NCBI RefSeq assembly: GCF_003014615.1
Contig: NZ_PYGI01000020.1
Location: 1 to 64,000 of the forward strand
Source: Marinobacterium halophilum
GTDB lineage: Bacteria; Pseudomonadota; Gammaproteobacteria; Pseudomonadales; Balneatricaceae
DNA: 64,000 nt
Reading direction: 5' to 3'
Shown here: positions 42,082-51,516 of the stretch, piece after piece
Layout: each line of letters starts with the position of its first letter
How positions within the stretch are numbered: position 1 is the stretch's first letter
Position numbers and translations under genes: made by a program
Notes under the pieces: model-generated
What the model saw: only the letters and a program-made list of their open reading frames with translations
What the model was told of the DNA's origin: nothing
Databases searched by the model: none

Positions 42082-42542
42082 ATGCCCACCGTGCCGGGCG
42101 TCATCTGATTATCGGGATAGGCTCACCCTTCGGCGATGATCAGGCGGGGTGGCGGGTCATCGAACATCTGCAGCGGATGGATCTGCCGCCCGAGGTACAG
42201 CTGCTGAGCCTGGACCGACCGGGACCGGCGCTGATTGAGCAGATGCAGGGATACAGCTCGGTTATCCTGATCGATGCTGTACGCACCGACCAATACCCGC
42301 CCGGTGCCTGCCTGGAATTGACGCCTGAGCAGCTGTCCGGTCTGGATTCGCTCTCCACCCATGGATTCGGCCTGGCGGTAGTACTCAGGCTGGCCTCGAC
42401 ATTAGCGCAATTGCCGACACGGCTGCGCCTGTTCGGACTGTGTATGCCAACCGTCCCCACACCCCATGCAGCCTTGAGCCCTGAAATGCGGGCAGGTGTG
42501 CTGCAACTGACGCAGCAATTATCTGCAACGCTGAACACCTGA
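42078..42542 (+). CDS. hydrogenase maturation protease (HycI/HyaD family)
   Basis: The 154-residue endopeptidase has the nickel-sensing acidic motif IGIGSPFGDDQAGWRV (about 12-27), a second acid in VILIDAVRTDQ and the His in STHGFGLA (about 94). It would clip the tail of the large subunit after nickel insertion. Translation begins at a GTG overlapping the hydA stop by 4 nt, which couples it to its substrate. Length is normal for the family. Confidence 0.87.
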   Translation: MNAHRAGRHLIIGIGSPFGDDQAGWRVIEHLQRMDLPPEVQLLSLDRPGPALIEQMQGYSSVILIDAVRTDQYPPGACLELTPEQLSGLDSLSTHGFGLAVVLRLASTLAQLPTRLRLFGLCMPTVPTPHAALSPEMRAGVLQLTQQLSATLNT

Positions 42543-42624
42543 TACTGCGCTTTCACCACCGATGACAAAATAATATGTCCGGCAAAATATTTACCGCCAG
42601 CGGCTGCATTGCGACCGAATAGTA

Positions 42625-42640
42625 TGTAACCTTCGTTACA
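42625..42640 (+). promoter_or_regulatory. palindrome upstream of the EamA permease
   Basis: TGTAAC-CTTC-GTTACA, a perfect inverted repeat 60 bp before the permease ATG. The form suits a TetR- or GntR-type operator; the regulator is unknown. Confidence 0.4.
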
Positions 42641-42700
42641 CTTAATAATTCCGGATGGTTGGCTTCAACTGTATTGCCAACCACGTCATAAGGAGTGTTC

Positions 42701-43633
42701 ATGGTCACCCAACGACGCCACCTTGACCTGCTGGCCGTCAGCCTCTTGCTGATGTTGTGTCTGGGCTGGGGCTTTCAGCAGATTGCCATCAAAATGGCGG
42801 CGGACGATATCGCGCCGACGTTACAGATCGGCCTGCGTTCGGCTTTTGCCGCCGTGGTACTGCTATTGCTGATGCTGCGCAGCGAAGGTCTAAAGCTGTT
42901 CAGCGATGGCACCCTGAAGGCCGGGTTACTGGCCGGTGCCATGTTCGGTACCGAATTTCTGTTCGTCGGTGAAGGACTGGTGCGCACCAGTGCTTCTCAC
43001 GTTGTCGTGTTCCTTTATACCTCACCGATTTTCACCGCGCTGGGAATGCATTTCATCCACCCTGACGAGCGCCTGAGCAGGTTGCAATGGAGCGGGATAG
43101 CCTTGGCTTTTGTCGGCATCTGCATCGCATTCATGGGCGGTGGCGAAGCCGCCGGTACCAGCTTGCTGGGCGATGCGTTCGCATTGGCCGCCGGTGCGGT
43201 ATGGGGCTTTACCACCGTGGTCATCCGAGGTTCGGCCCTGTCGGAGGCACCTGCCATCAAGACCCTGTTCTACCAGATGGCCATCACGGCAATATTGTTG
43301 ATCAGTGCAGCATTTCTGATGGGCAACGGGACCATGAACTGGACCCCGGAAACGACGACCAACCTGGCCCTGCAGGCGGTGTTGATCGCACTGGCCAGCT
43401 ACCTGACCTGGTTCTGGCTGCTGAAACGCTATCTGGCCTCGCGCATGGCAACCTTCGTCTTCATCACACCGCTATTGGGCGTTGTATTCGGTGTGATGAT
43501 TCTGGATGAAGTACTCAGCACCAGCTTTGTCAGCGGAGGACTCATGGTGCTGACCGGTATTTTCCTGGTCAGTGCCAAAGACCTGATCAACCAACGCAAG
43601 GCACGCCGGCTGCGCGAAGCAATCGGAGACTGA
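42701..43633 (+). CDS. EamA/DMT-family permease
   Basis: The 310-residue inner-membrane protein has ten predicted helices in two EamA repeats. The first begins LLAVSLLLMLCLGWGFQQIAIK; the second follows GDAFALAAGAVWGFTTVVIRG (about 155-175). It ends in a basic cytoplasmic tail. The ATG at 42701 with an AAGGAG SD is preferred to a GTG 6 nt earlier. Such carriers export or import amino acids and other small metabolites. No link to hydrogenase or formate metabolism is visible beyond position. Confidence 0.83.
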   Translation: MVTQRRHLDLLAVSLLLMLCLGWGFQQIAIKMAADDIAPTLQIGLRSAFAAVVLLLLMLRSEGLKLFSDGTLKAGLLAGAMFGTEFLFVGEGLVRTSASHVVVFLYTSPIFTALGMHFIHPDERLSRLQWSGIALAFVGICIAFMGGGEAAGTSLLGDAFALAAGAVWGFTTVVIRGSALSEAPAIKTLFYQMAITAILLISAAFLMGNGTMNWTPETTTNLALQAVLIALASYLTWFWLLKRYLASRMATFVFITPLLGVVFGVMILDEVLSTSFVSGGLMVLTGIFLVSAKDLINQRKARRLREAIGD

Positions 43634-43703
43634 TCGGGCTCCTGCGTACTCGGCATTCCGGTTATACACACTCGATAGTGGGCAAAGCCGGAATCAGGTG
43701 GAC

Positions 43704-43928
43704 TTACAACGCTCCACGCAATCTCTCCCCCGCCAACTGCGCCGCAGAATGGAGTTCATTGCTGCCGTGTTCGATCAGCTCGTGCAGCTGTTGCTTCATA
43801 CGGCGTGACCAGAATTTTTGCACATGCCCCTCAATCAACGCGGCAACGCTGGCCTCGTCTCCTGCGCTGGCGTTGTTGATGGCGATATGGTTGAGCATTT
43901 TGATCAAAGACGTCTTTTCATGCGACAT
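43704..43928 (-). CDS. fdsD: formate dehydrogenase delta subunit
   Basis: The 74-residue helical protein (LIKMLNHIAINNASAGDEASVAALIEG, HVQKFWSRRMKQQL) matches the small FdsD family, found at the end of NAD-linked molybdenum formate dehydrogenase operons and needed for assembly or activity. It overlaps fdhD by 11 nt. It is the last gene of the operon starting with fdsG. Confidence 0.85.
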   Translation of the reverse strand: MSHEKTSLIKMLNHIAINNASAGDEASVAALIEGHVQKFWSRRMKQQLHELIEHGSNELHSAAQLAGERLRGAL

Positions 43929-44745
43929 GACTGTCGTCCCCGTTATCTGTGGTTGTGTAGATTACATGGCGACCCTGTCGGGCAAAACCGATCAGGTGGA
44001 TACCGGCACGGCTGGCCTGCTCGATCGCCAATGCCGTAGGTGCCGAGACAGCGACCAGTGCGCCTATATTAGCGGCGGCACATTTATGCACCATTTCAAA
44101 GCTGGCGCGACTGGTGATCAGGACGAAACGTCCCGCATAATCCGTTGAATCCTGAATGCAACAGGAGGCCATCGCTCCGATCAGTTTGTCCAATGCATTG
44201 TGTCGCCCCACGTCCTCGCGCAGCAGCCGAACCCTGCCACTCTCGTCACAAAGCGCAGCACCGTGTACGGCCCCCGTACTACGTTGTAGCTGTTGATGCT
44301 TGCGCAGCTGCGTCAGAGCGTTTTCAATCGCGTCGGCACTCGGCAAAGGAGCCGGCCTAACCAGCCTGGGCGTGCCAATTGCCTGTTCCAGAGATTCAGC
44401 ACCACAAAGCCCACACCCCGTGCGTCCCGCCAGATTACGACGACGGTGCTTGAGTTTTTCAAAGCACTCGGTTGCCAGTTCAAGCTGCAATTCGATACCC
44501 AGTGGATGCTGAACAACTTCGGTGCCATACAATTGTTCCGGCCGTTCAATGATGCCCTCACTGAGACTGAAACCACGCCCGAAGTCCTCGAGGTTGTCGG
44601 GAGTGGCCATCATGACCACATGGGATAACCCGTTATAGGCCAGTGCGACGGCTACCTCATCCGCCACCTGGTCTTCGGCACACTCCAGGGCGGCACCCTT
44701 ACGGCGCAACACCTGGACGTGTTGTTCGCCCTTGAGTACCGCCAT
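43918..44745 (-). CDS. fdhD: formate dehydrogenase sulfurtransferase FdhD
   Basis: The 275-residue protein has the sulfur-carrying GRTGCGLCG loop (about residues 107-115), EDVGRHNALDKLIG and ITSRASFEMVHKCA, all FdhD landmarks. FdhD moves sulfur from a cysteine desulfurase to the molybdenum cofactor of formate dehydrogenase and delivers the cofactor. It starts at the ATG overlapping the fdsA stop (TGATG). Its position between fdsA and fdsD is the normal FdsC place. Confidence 0.93.
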   Translation of the reverse strand: MAVLKGEQHVQVLRRKGAALECAEDQVADEVAVALAYNGLSHVVMMATPDNLEDFGRGFSLSEGIIERPEQLYGTEVVQHPLGIELQLELATECFEKLKHRRRNLAGRTGCGLCGAESLEQAIGTPRLVRPAPLPSADAIENALTQLRKHQQLQRSTGAVHGAALCDESGRVRLLREDVGRHNALDKLIGAMASCCIQDSTDYAGRFVLITSRASFEMVHKCAAANIGALVAVSAPTALAIEQASRAGIHLIGFARQGRHVIYTTTDNGDDSHVA

Positions 44746-47612
44746 CAGGATTGCTCCGAGCGGGCCTCGCGGAGAAAACTCTGCTGGCGATGATGGTTGT
44801 CATGGAAGTTCTTCTGCCACTCGGAAGGCTGGCTTACCTTCTCAACCTGTACCGCTGTTACCTTGTACTCGGGGCAGTTAGTGGCCCAGTCCGAATTGTC
44901 GGTGGTGATCACATTGGCACCGCTGTGTGGGTGGTGAAAGGTGGTATACACCACGCCCGGCTGCATGCGTTCACTGATGCGTGCACGCAATACCGTGTGC
45001 CCGGCGCGACTGCTGATCCCGAGCCAGTCCCCTTCGTTGATGCCCCGTTCCTCGGCATCATGCGGATGCACTTCCAGCATATCTTCGCTGTGCCAGACCT
45101 GGTTCTCGGTACGGCGAGTCTGGGCACCCACATTGTACTGACTCAGAATACGCCCGGTGGTCAACAGTAGTGGAAAGCGACGACTGGCCCGTTCAGTAGT
45201 CGGTATGAATTCAGTAATGGCGAACTGCGCTTTGCCAATCGGAAAACTGTCCACGTGCATGATCGGCGAGCCTGTCGGGTACGTGTCGTTGCAGGGCCAT
45301 TGCAGGCTGCCGTGCTGCTCCAGCTTGTCGTAGTTCACGCCCGCAAAACTAGGCGTCAGGCTGGCAATCTCGTCCATGATTTCGGACGGATGGCTGTAGT
45401 TCATCGGGTAGCCCAGTGCATTGGCCAAATCCTGAGTCACCTCCCAATCCTCTTTGCCCGCCAGCGGCGGCATCACCTTACGTACGCGGTTAATGCGGCG
45501 CTCTGCATTGGTAAAGGTGCCGTTCTTCTCCAGAAAGGTGGAGCCGGGCAACAGCACATGGGCAAACTTTGCGGTTTCGTTGAGGAAAATATCCTGCACA
45601 ATCAGGCAATCCAGAGCGCGCAGCGCCTGTTCCACATGCTGGGTATTGGGGTCTGATTGGGCGATATCCTCGCCTTGCACATACATCGCCCTGAAAGCAC
45701 CGGCGATGGCGGCATCGAACATGTTGGGAATGCGCAGGCCCGGTTCAGGATCGATCGCTACGCCCCAGGCGGCCTCAAACTGTCCACGAGCCACAGGGTC
45801 GGACACGTGCTGATAGCCTGGCAGTTCATGCGGGAAGGACCCCATATCACAGGAGCCCTGCACGTTGTTCTGTCCGCGCAGGGGATTGACGCCTACACCT
45901 TCACGGCCGATGTTGCCGGTCGCCAGCGCCAGGTTGGCGATCCCCATTACGGTGGTAGACCCCTGGCTGTGCTCGGTTACCCCCAGACCGTAATAAATCG
46001 CCGCGTTGGGGGCCTTGGCAAAGGCTCGGGCTGCTGCACGTACCTTATCGGCTGACACCCCAGTGATTGCTTCCACGTTTTCCGGTGCATGACGCTCATC
46101 AGCAATAAAATCGCGCCATTGGCTGTAGCCCTTGGTGTCACAACGACTGGCAATAAAGTCGCTGTCTTCAAGCCCTTCGTTGATCACCACGTGCGCCAGT
46201 GCGTTGACCATGGCCACGTTGGAGCCCGGACGCAGCGGCAGATGCATGGCATCATTCAGGTGCGGCGTATCCAGCAGATCAATATGACGCGGGTCGGCCA
46301 CTATCAAACTGGCTCCCTCGCGCAGACGACGGCGCAGCAACGAACCAAACACCGGGTGCGCATCGGTGGGGTTGGCACCAATCACCAGCACGCAGTCAGC
46401 CTTCAATACTGAATCAAAGGTTTGGGTACCGGCAGACTCGCCCAGTGTCTGCTTCAGGCCATAGCCGGTAGGGCTGTGGCAGACTCGGGCACAGGTATCG
46501 GTGTTGTTGTTGCCAAAGGCCGTGCGGATCAGTTTCTGGACCAGGTACGCCTCTTCGTTGGTACAACGTGAGGAGGTAATCCCGCCCACACTTTCACGGC
46601 CATGCTCGGCCTGAATCTCTTTCAGACGACGGGCAGCAAAACCGATCGCTTCTTCCCAGCTCACTTCACGCCAGGGCTGGTCGATGCTATCGCGAATCAT
46701 CGGCGCACGGATGCGGTCCTTGTGCGTGGCGTAGCCAAAGGCGAAACGGCCTTTGACACAGGCATGACCATGGTTCGCTTCGCCGCCCTTGTAAGGCAGC
46801 ATACGCACCAGCTTGTCGCCTTTCATTTCCGCCTTGAATGAGCAACCCACGCCACAGTAGGCACAGGTCGTCACCACTGAGTGTTCCGGCTGACCCATTT
46901 CGATAACGGAGTTTTCCGTCAGAGTTGCCGTCGGGCAAGCCTGCACACAGGCACCACAGGAGACACATTCGGAATCGAGGAAGCTTTCATCCTGACCGGC
47001 AGCGACACGGGAATCGAAACCGCGACCATCGATTGTCAGCGCAAACGTACCCTGAACTTCAGAACAGGCGCGCACGCAACGGGAGCAGACGATGCACTTG
47101 CTGGGGTCATAGGTGAAATAGGGGTTGGAGGTATCCTTCTCCGCCTGCAGATGGTTCTCGCCATCAAAGCCATAACGAACTTCGCGTAGTCCTACTACGC
47201 CAGCCATATCCTGCAGTTCACAGTTACCATTGGTCGGGCAGGTCAGGCAGTCCAGTGGATGGTCGGAGATATACAGCTCCATGATATTACGACGCAGCTT
47301 GGCCAGTTTGTCGTTCTGGGTCCATACCCTCATCCCCTCTTCCACGGGAGTGGTGCAGGAGGCTGGCATGCCGCGACGGCCATCGATCTGCACGGCACAC
47401 AGACGGCAGGAGCCAAAGGCGTCCAGATTGTCACTGGCACAGAGCTTGGGAATATTGATGTCGGCCAGTGCCGCCGCACGCATGACGGAAGTGCCTTCGG
47501 GCACGCGGCTCTCGACGCCATCGATTTCCAGCGTAATCTGCTTCTCACTTAGCGAGGCCGGGGTACCGTAGTCACGGTTGTAATCCAGCTTGGGATCAAA
47601 ATGCTGCAACAT
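44745..47612 (-). CDS. fdsA: NAD-dependent formate dehydrogenase, catalytic alpha subunit
   Basis: The 955-residue molybdopterin enzyme has an N-terminal [2Fe-2S] domain (CASDNLDAFGSCRLCAVQ), an H(x3)C-type [4Fe-4S] site (HPLDCLTCPTNGNC) and a pair of ferredoxin clusters (CIVCSRCVRAC and CVSCGACVQAC). The CAYCGVGC cluster and the Mo/W-bis-PGD domains follow, with the metal-binding Cys in CARVCHSPTGYG. It oxidises formate to CO2 and can also reduce CO2. The ATG at 47612, one base after the fdsB stop, is used instead of a longer frame. Length fits FdsA. Confidence 0.95.
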   Translation of the reverse strand: MLQHFDPKLDYNRDYGTPASLSEKQITLEIDGVESRVPEGTSVMRAAALADINIPKLCASDNLDAFGSCRLCAVQIDGRRGMPASCTTPVEEGMRVWTQNDKLAKLRRNIMELYISDHPLDCLTCPTNGNCELQDMAGVVGLREVRYGFDGENHLQAEKDTSNPYFTYDPSKCIVCSRCVRACSEVQGTFALTIDGRGFDSRVAAGQDESFLDSECVSCGACVQACPTATLTENSVIEMGQPEHSVVTTCAYCGVGCSFKAEMKGDKLVRMLPYKGGEANHGHACVKGRFAFGYATHKDRIRAPMIRDSIDQPWREVSWEEAIGFAARRLKEIQAEHGRESVGGITSSRCTNEEAYLVQKLIRTAFGNNNTDTCARVCHSPTGYGLKQTLGESAGTQTFDSVLKADCVLVIGANPTDAHPVFGSLLRRRLREGASLIVADPRHIDLLDTPHLNDAMHLPLRPGSNVAMVNALAHVVINEGLEDSDFIASRCDTKGYSQWRDFIADERHAPENVEAITGVSADKVRAAARAFAKAPNAAIYYGLGVTEHSQGSTTVMGIANLALATGNIGREGVGVNPLRGQNNVQGSCDMGSFPHELPGYQHVSDPVARGQFEAAWGVAIDPEPGLRIPNMFDAAIAGAFRAMYVQGEDIAQSDPNTQHVEQALRALDCLIVQDIFLNETAKFAHVLLPGSTFLEKNGTFTNAERRINRVRKVMPPLAGKEDWEVTQDLANALGYPMNYSHPSEIMDEIASLTPSFAGVNYDKLEQHGSLQWPCNDTYPTGSPIMHVDSFPIGKAQFAITEFIPTTERASRRFPLLLTTGRILSQYNVGAQTRRTENQVWHSEDMLEVHPHDAEERGINEGDWLGISSRAGHTVLRARISERMQPGVVYTTFHHPHSGANVITTDNSDWATNCPEYKVTAVQVEKVSQPSEWQKNFHDNHHRQQSFLREARSEQS

Positions 47613-47613
47613 G

Positions 47614-49176
47614 TCAGACCTCCTCCAGCACGCGGTTCGGGGTGGAAACGAAATCCTCGCCAAAGTGCTTTATCGCACTTTGTACCGGGAAGGGCGTCAT
47701 GCCGCCCATGGCGCAGAGCGAGCCATCCACCAGGGTTTCGCAAAGATCGGCCAGCAGTTCCAGATTGGCCTCTCTGTTCTCGCCCGCACGAATACGGTCG
47801 ATCACCTCAACCCCGCGCGTGGAACCTATTCGGCATGGCGTACACTTGCCGCAGGATTCGGCGACACAGAACTCCATGGAGAAACGGGCCTGTTCACTCA
47901 TGTCGACGCTGTCATCGAACATCACTACGCCGCCATGGCCCAGTACGGCACCTTCGCCAGCAAAGGCTTCATAATCCAGTGCGGTATCCCACTGGCTTTC
48001 CGGCAGATAAGCGCCCAGTGGGCCGCCCACCTGCACCGCGCGCAGCGGACGGCCATTGCGTGTGCCACCACCGAAATCGAACATCAGTTCACGCAGGCTG
48101 GGGCCAAAGGCTAGCTCCACCAGACCTCCCCGTTTCACATTACCCGAGAGCTGGAACGGCAGTGTGCCCCGTGAACGGCCCATGCCGCAGTCGGCATAGG
48201 CCTGAGCCCCCTGATCCAGAATAAAGGGCACTGCCGCCAGCGACAGCACGTTGTTGACCACCGTCGGCTTGCCGAACAGGCCCACAATCGCAGGCAGCGG
48301 CGGCTTGGCGCGGACCAGGCCACGTTTGCCTTCAAGGCTTTCCAGCAGCGATGTTTCCTCACCGCAAATGTATGCACCCGCGCCCATACGAACTTCCAGA
48401 TCAAAACGGCACCCGCTACCCTGAATGTTGTCACCCAGCAGGTTATTGGCATAAGCAGTGGCAATGGCGCTGTTCAGCGTCTCAAACGCCAAGGGGTATT
48501 CAGAGCGCAGATAAATGTAGCCCTGGGTCGCGCCCACGGCGAGACCGGAGATGGTCATGCCTTCGATCAGCATGAAGGGATCACACTCCATCACCAGACG
48601 GTCAGCAAAGGTGCCGGAGTCACCCTCGTCGGCGTTACACACGATATATTTTTGTTCGGCGCAAGCATCGAGTACCGTCTGCCACTTGATACCGGTCGGA
48701 AAGGCTGCCCCGCCCCGCCCGCGCAGGCCCGACGCCTTGACCGCATCGACAATCGCCTGGGCATCTAGAGCCAAGGCATTGGACAAGCCCTGATAACCTG
48801 AATGTGCCCGATAATCAGCCAGCGACAATGGATCAATCACACCGGCCCGGGCAAAGGTCAGCCGTTGCTGCCGTTTCAGATAGGGAATTTCTTCGACCGC
48901 CCCCAGCGCCAGCGGATGATCCTGACCACCACGCCAGAACTCGACATCGAACAGGGCATCAAGATCCTTCTCTTTCACCGGACCGAAACCCATGCGCCCC
49001 TGAGGAGTATCCACCTCCACCAGCGGCTCTAACCAATACAGGCCACGACTTCCGTTACGCACGATTTCAAGCCCAACGCCACGTTCAACGGCCAGTGCGG
49101 TCATTTTCCGTGCCAGCCGATCAGCACCCAGTGCTTTTGCCGTGGTATCGGAAGGAATGTAAATTCGCGTGTTCAT
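47614..49176 (-). CDS. fdsB: formate dehydrogenase beta subunit (NADH/FMN, NuoF-like)
   Basis: The 520-residue protein joins a thioredoxin-like N-terminus to a NuoF-type core. GLRGRGGAAFPTGIKWQ binds FMN/NAD (about 172-188), YIVCNADEGDSGTFADR follows, and a [4Fe-4S] site ESCGKCTPCRIG lies near the C-terminus. It receives electrons from FdsA through FdsG and reduces NAD. The GTG at 49179 also opens the frame, but the ATG at 49176 has a better SD distance (GGAGG, 7 nt). Confidence 0.93.
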   Translation of the reverse strand: MNTRIYIPSDTTAKALGADRLARKMTALAVERGVGLEIVRNGSRGLYWLEPLVEVDTPQGRMGFGPVKEKDLDALFDVEFWRGGQDHPLALGAVEEIPYLKRQQRLTFARAGVIDPLSLADYRAHSGYQGLSNALALDAQAIVDAVKASGLRGRGGAAFPTGIKWQTVLDACAEQKYIVCNADEGDSGTFADRLVMECDPFMLIEGMTISGLAVGATQGYIYLRSEYPLAFETLNSAIATAYANNLLGDNIQGSGCRFDLEVRMGAGAYICGEETSLLESLEGKRGLVRAKPPLPAIVGLFGKPTVVNNVLSLAAVPFILDQGAQAYADCGMGRSRGTLPFQLSGNVKRGGLVELAFGPSLRELMFDFGGGTRNGRPLRAVQVGGPLGAYLPESQWDTALDYEAFAGEGAVLGHGGVVMFDDSVDMSEQARFSMEFCVAESCGKCTPCRIGSTRGVEVIDRIRAGENREANLELLADLCETLVDGSLCAMGGMTPFPVQSAIKHFGEDFVSTPNRVLEEV

Positions 49177-49673
49177 CACTTCACCTCCAGTCGTTCGGTT
49201 TTGAGGTCATCCATCAGCACATCGAACGCATCGGGCGTTACGAAGGCGTGGATATCATCACCGACACGCACAGAGGGGCCGCAGGCACAGTTGCCAAGGC
49301 AATATACGGGTTCCAGCGTTACTGTTCGATCTTCACTGGTGCCATGGTAATCAATGCCAAGTGTCTGTTTGGCATGAGCTTCCAGCGCACGTGCACCTTG
49401 TGCCTGACAGGCCTCGGCACGGCACATTTCTACCACATGACGGCCCGGTTGCTGGTTACGAAAATGATGGTAGAAGCTGATCACGCCGTGTACTTCGGCA
49501 CGCGTGGTTTTGAGTGCCGGCGCAATCAGCGCCACCGCTTCGGCAGGAATATGGCCGAAGCGGTCCTGCAACGCATGCAGAATCGGCAGCAGTGCACCCG
49601 GCCGGGATTTCAGCTCCTCAATGATCGCGCCAGCGACCTCCGGGTGCCAAGGTGTGATGTCCGTATTGCTCAT
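49176..49673 (-). CDS. fdsG: formate dehydrogenase gamma subunit (NuoE-like)
   Basis: The 165-residue NuoE-type protein holds a [2Fe-2S] cluster with ligands in CRAEACQAQG (about 84-93) and CLGNCACGP (about 125-133). The N-terminal helical bundle carries FGHIPAEAVALIAPAL. It is the first gene of the operon and divergent from a ModE-like regulator 114 bp away. An SD (AGGAGG) precedes the ATG. Confidence 0.92.
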   Translation of the reverse strand: MSNTDITPWHPEVAGAIIEELKSRPGALLPILHALQDRFGHIPAEAVALIAPALKTTRAEVHGVISFYHHFRNQQPGRHVVEMCRAEACQAQGARALEAHAKQTLGIDYHGTSEDRTVTLEPVYCLGNCACGPSVRVGDDIHAFVTPDAFDVLMDDLKTERLEVK

Positions 49674-49787
49674 GGTCTGACCTCCTGTCGCCAGGATATG
49701 AACTGGAGTTCATATCTGAATGGAGTATTGATCTTATTATCCGAGCCAAACTACCATCAGCCATCAAACTACAAAATATGAAATAAA

Positions 49788-50864
49788 GTGCCTATTAACA
49801 AAATCAATATCGTACCCACCTGGTCCTTCCGTGACGAAAGCGGCCGAGAACTGGATCCGCAGCTGTTCTCACTGTTGAGATACATCGAGACGGACGGAAA
49901 GCTGACATCGGCAGCCCAGTCGGTCGGCATCTCCTATCGCCATGCCTGGAATCAACTCAACAAATGGGCCGATTTTTTCGGCACACCGCTGGTTGAACTA
50001 CAAAAAGGCCGGGGCGCACGGCTGACACCGTTGGGCGCCAAACTGGTGTGGGCAGAAAAACGCGTGATTGCCCGCCTGGAACCACAACTCGACAACATCA
50101 CGTCCGATCTCAATCTGGAGCTGTCGCGCCTGCTGGAGGGCACACGCCCTTGCCTGCGACTGCAGGCAAGCCATGGATATGCAGTCGAGTTGCTGCCCCG
50201 TTTCGTCCAGTCGTTCGAACTGGATCTGCAGTATCGCAACGCCCGCGAGGCACTGGCATCACTGGGGCGCGAGCAGTGCGACCTGGCGGGGTTCCACCTG
50301 CCGGTGAGCGTATTGAGCGAGGAAATGAAATCCCTGCCCATCCGCCTGCTGAAGCCACGTGCCCATCGCATCATCCGCTTCATCACCCGACAGCAGGGAC
50401 TGATGGTAGCGGCAGGTAACCCACTCGCCATTCAGGGGCTGGACGATCTGCACCGCGAGGATCTGGTATTTATCAACCGGGAGAATGATTCAGGCACCCG
50501 ATTGTTGCTGGACGAGCTGTTACGCCGTGGAGGGCACGGCAGCAGCAGCTCGCTGTCAGCCGCCGGTATTGAATACACCCATTCGGCCATCGCAGCCCAT
50601 GTAGCGGCCGGGATGGCCGATATGGGTTTTGGTGTGCAGGCCGCAGCCGGCCAGTTCGGGCTTGATTTCATCCCCTTGGCACAAGAGCAATACCTGCTGG
50701 CGTGCCACCAGCGCACATTGGAGCATCCGGCCTGCCAGATATTGCTGGCCTTGCTGCGCAGCGAACCGTTTCGAGCCGCCGTTGCTGAACTGCCGGGGTA
50801 TGATGCCCACAACAGTGGCGAGGTGCTGACACCGGATGTACTCTTTGCACAAATGCAGAGCTGA
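49788..50864 (+). CDS. ModE-like/LysR-like regulator with substrate-binding domain
   Basis: The 358-residue protein has an N-terminal winged helix of the ModE type (LDPQLFSLLRYIETDGKLTSAAQSVGISYRHAWNQL, about 22-57). A periplasmic-binding-protein-like PBP_like domain follows (about 120-340: GFHLPVS, NRENDSGTRLLLDELL, AAGMADMGFGVQAAA). Family members sense molybdate or a related ligand. Translation probably begins at the GTG at 49788; the SD is poor. Being divergent from fdsG, it is the obvious candidate to control the formate dehydrogenase operon. Confidence 0.82.
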   Translation: MPINKINIVPTWSFRDESGRELDPQLFSLLRYIETDGKLTSAAQSVGISYRHAWNQLNKWADFFGTPLVELQKGRGARLTPLGAKLVWAEKRVIARLEPQLDNITSDLNLELSRLLEGTRPCLRLQASHGYAVELLPRFVQSFELDLQYRNAREALASLGREQCDLAGFHLPVSVLSEEMKSLPIRLLKPRAHRIIRFITRQQGLMVAAGNPLAIQGLDDLHREDLVFINRENDSGTRLLLDELLRRGGHGSSSSLSAAGIEYTHSAIAAHVAAGMADMGFGVQAAAGQFGLDFIPLAQEQYLLACHQRTLEHPACQILLALLRSEPFRAAVAELPGYDAHNSGEVLTPDVLFAQMQS

Positions 50865-50910
50865 AGCTGCACAGGGTCTGGCAACCGGCGGCGATACCGC
50901 CAGAGCACAC

Positions 50911-51516
50911 TCATACACCTCGGGTTTCCGCCTGTGCAATATCTTCACGGCTGTTCAGGTTGGCAAAGGCGGAAGCCTGATCACTGAAATCGGCAACGGC
51001 CACATCCAGCTGTGACATCCAACCCTTCATGCTCCGAACATCGTCCGCAAGGGCCTGGGCCAATCCGGGCTGAAGATCTCTGTGCACCAGGCAGCTGAGC
51101 CACTGCATGCGCCCGCCATCATGGGCCACTGCAATACCATCCCTGCTCTGTTCGACTGCCCGCCATAAGCGCGCAACCAGATCTTCCGGAATCCAGGGAG
51201 TGTCGCAAGCACTGAACACAACCCACTCCGTTTTGGCGCTGGCCAGTCCCGTCAAAATACCGGCCAGAGGCCCTGCGTAACCATCGACAAGGTCGGAGAC
51301 GACCTGAAACCCAAACTGGGAATACTGCTCCGCTGAACGGTTGGCGTTGAGTATCAATGTGCCAACCTGAGGGCCCAGACGGTTTCTGACACGCACCGCC
51401 AGTGGCTGACCTGCCAGCAATATCAGACCCTTGTCATGCCCGTCCATTCTCTGGCCTCGACCGCCAGCCAGAATTACACCCGTCAACTTTTTCGGATCAA
51501 GGTTACGCTGCGACAC
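50911..51516 (-). CDS. mobA: molybdenum cofactor guanylyltransferase
   Basis: The 201-residue nucleotidyltransferase has GVILAGGRGQRMDGHDKGLI (about 13-32), the GTP-binding and catalytic loop, and FSACDTPWIP (about 101-110) with the metal-binding Asp. It attaches GMP to molybdopterin to form MGD, needed by FdsA as bis-MGD. Translation starts at a GTG with a strong GGAGGG SD. It is convergent with the regulator gene. Confidence 0.93.
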   Translation of the reverse strand: MSQRNLDPKKLTGVILAGGRGQRMDGHDKGLILLAGQPLAVRVRNRLGPQVGTLILNANRSAEQYSQFGFQVVSDLVDGYAGPLAGILTGLASAKTEWVVFSACDTPWIPEDLVARLWRAVEQSRDGIAVAHDGGRMQWLSCLVHRDLQPGLAQALADDVRSMKGWMSQLDVAVADFSDQASAFANLNSREDIAQAETRGV

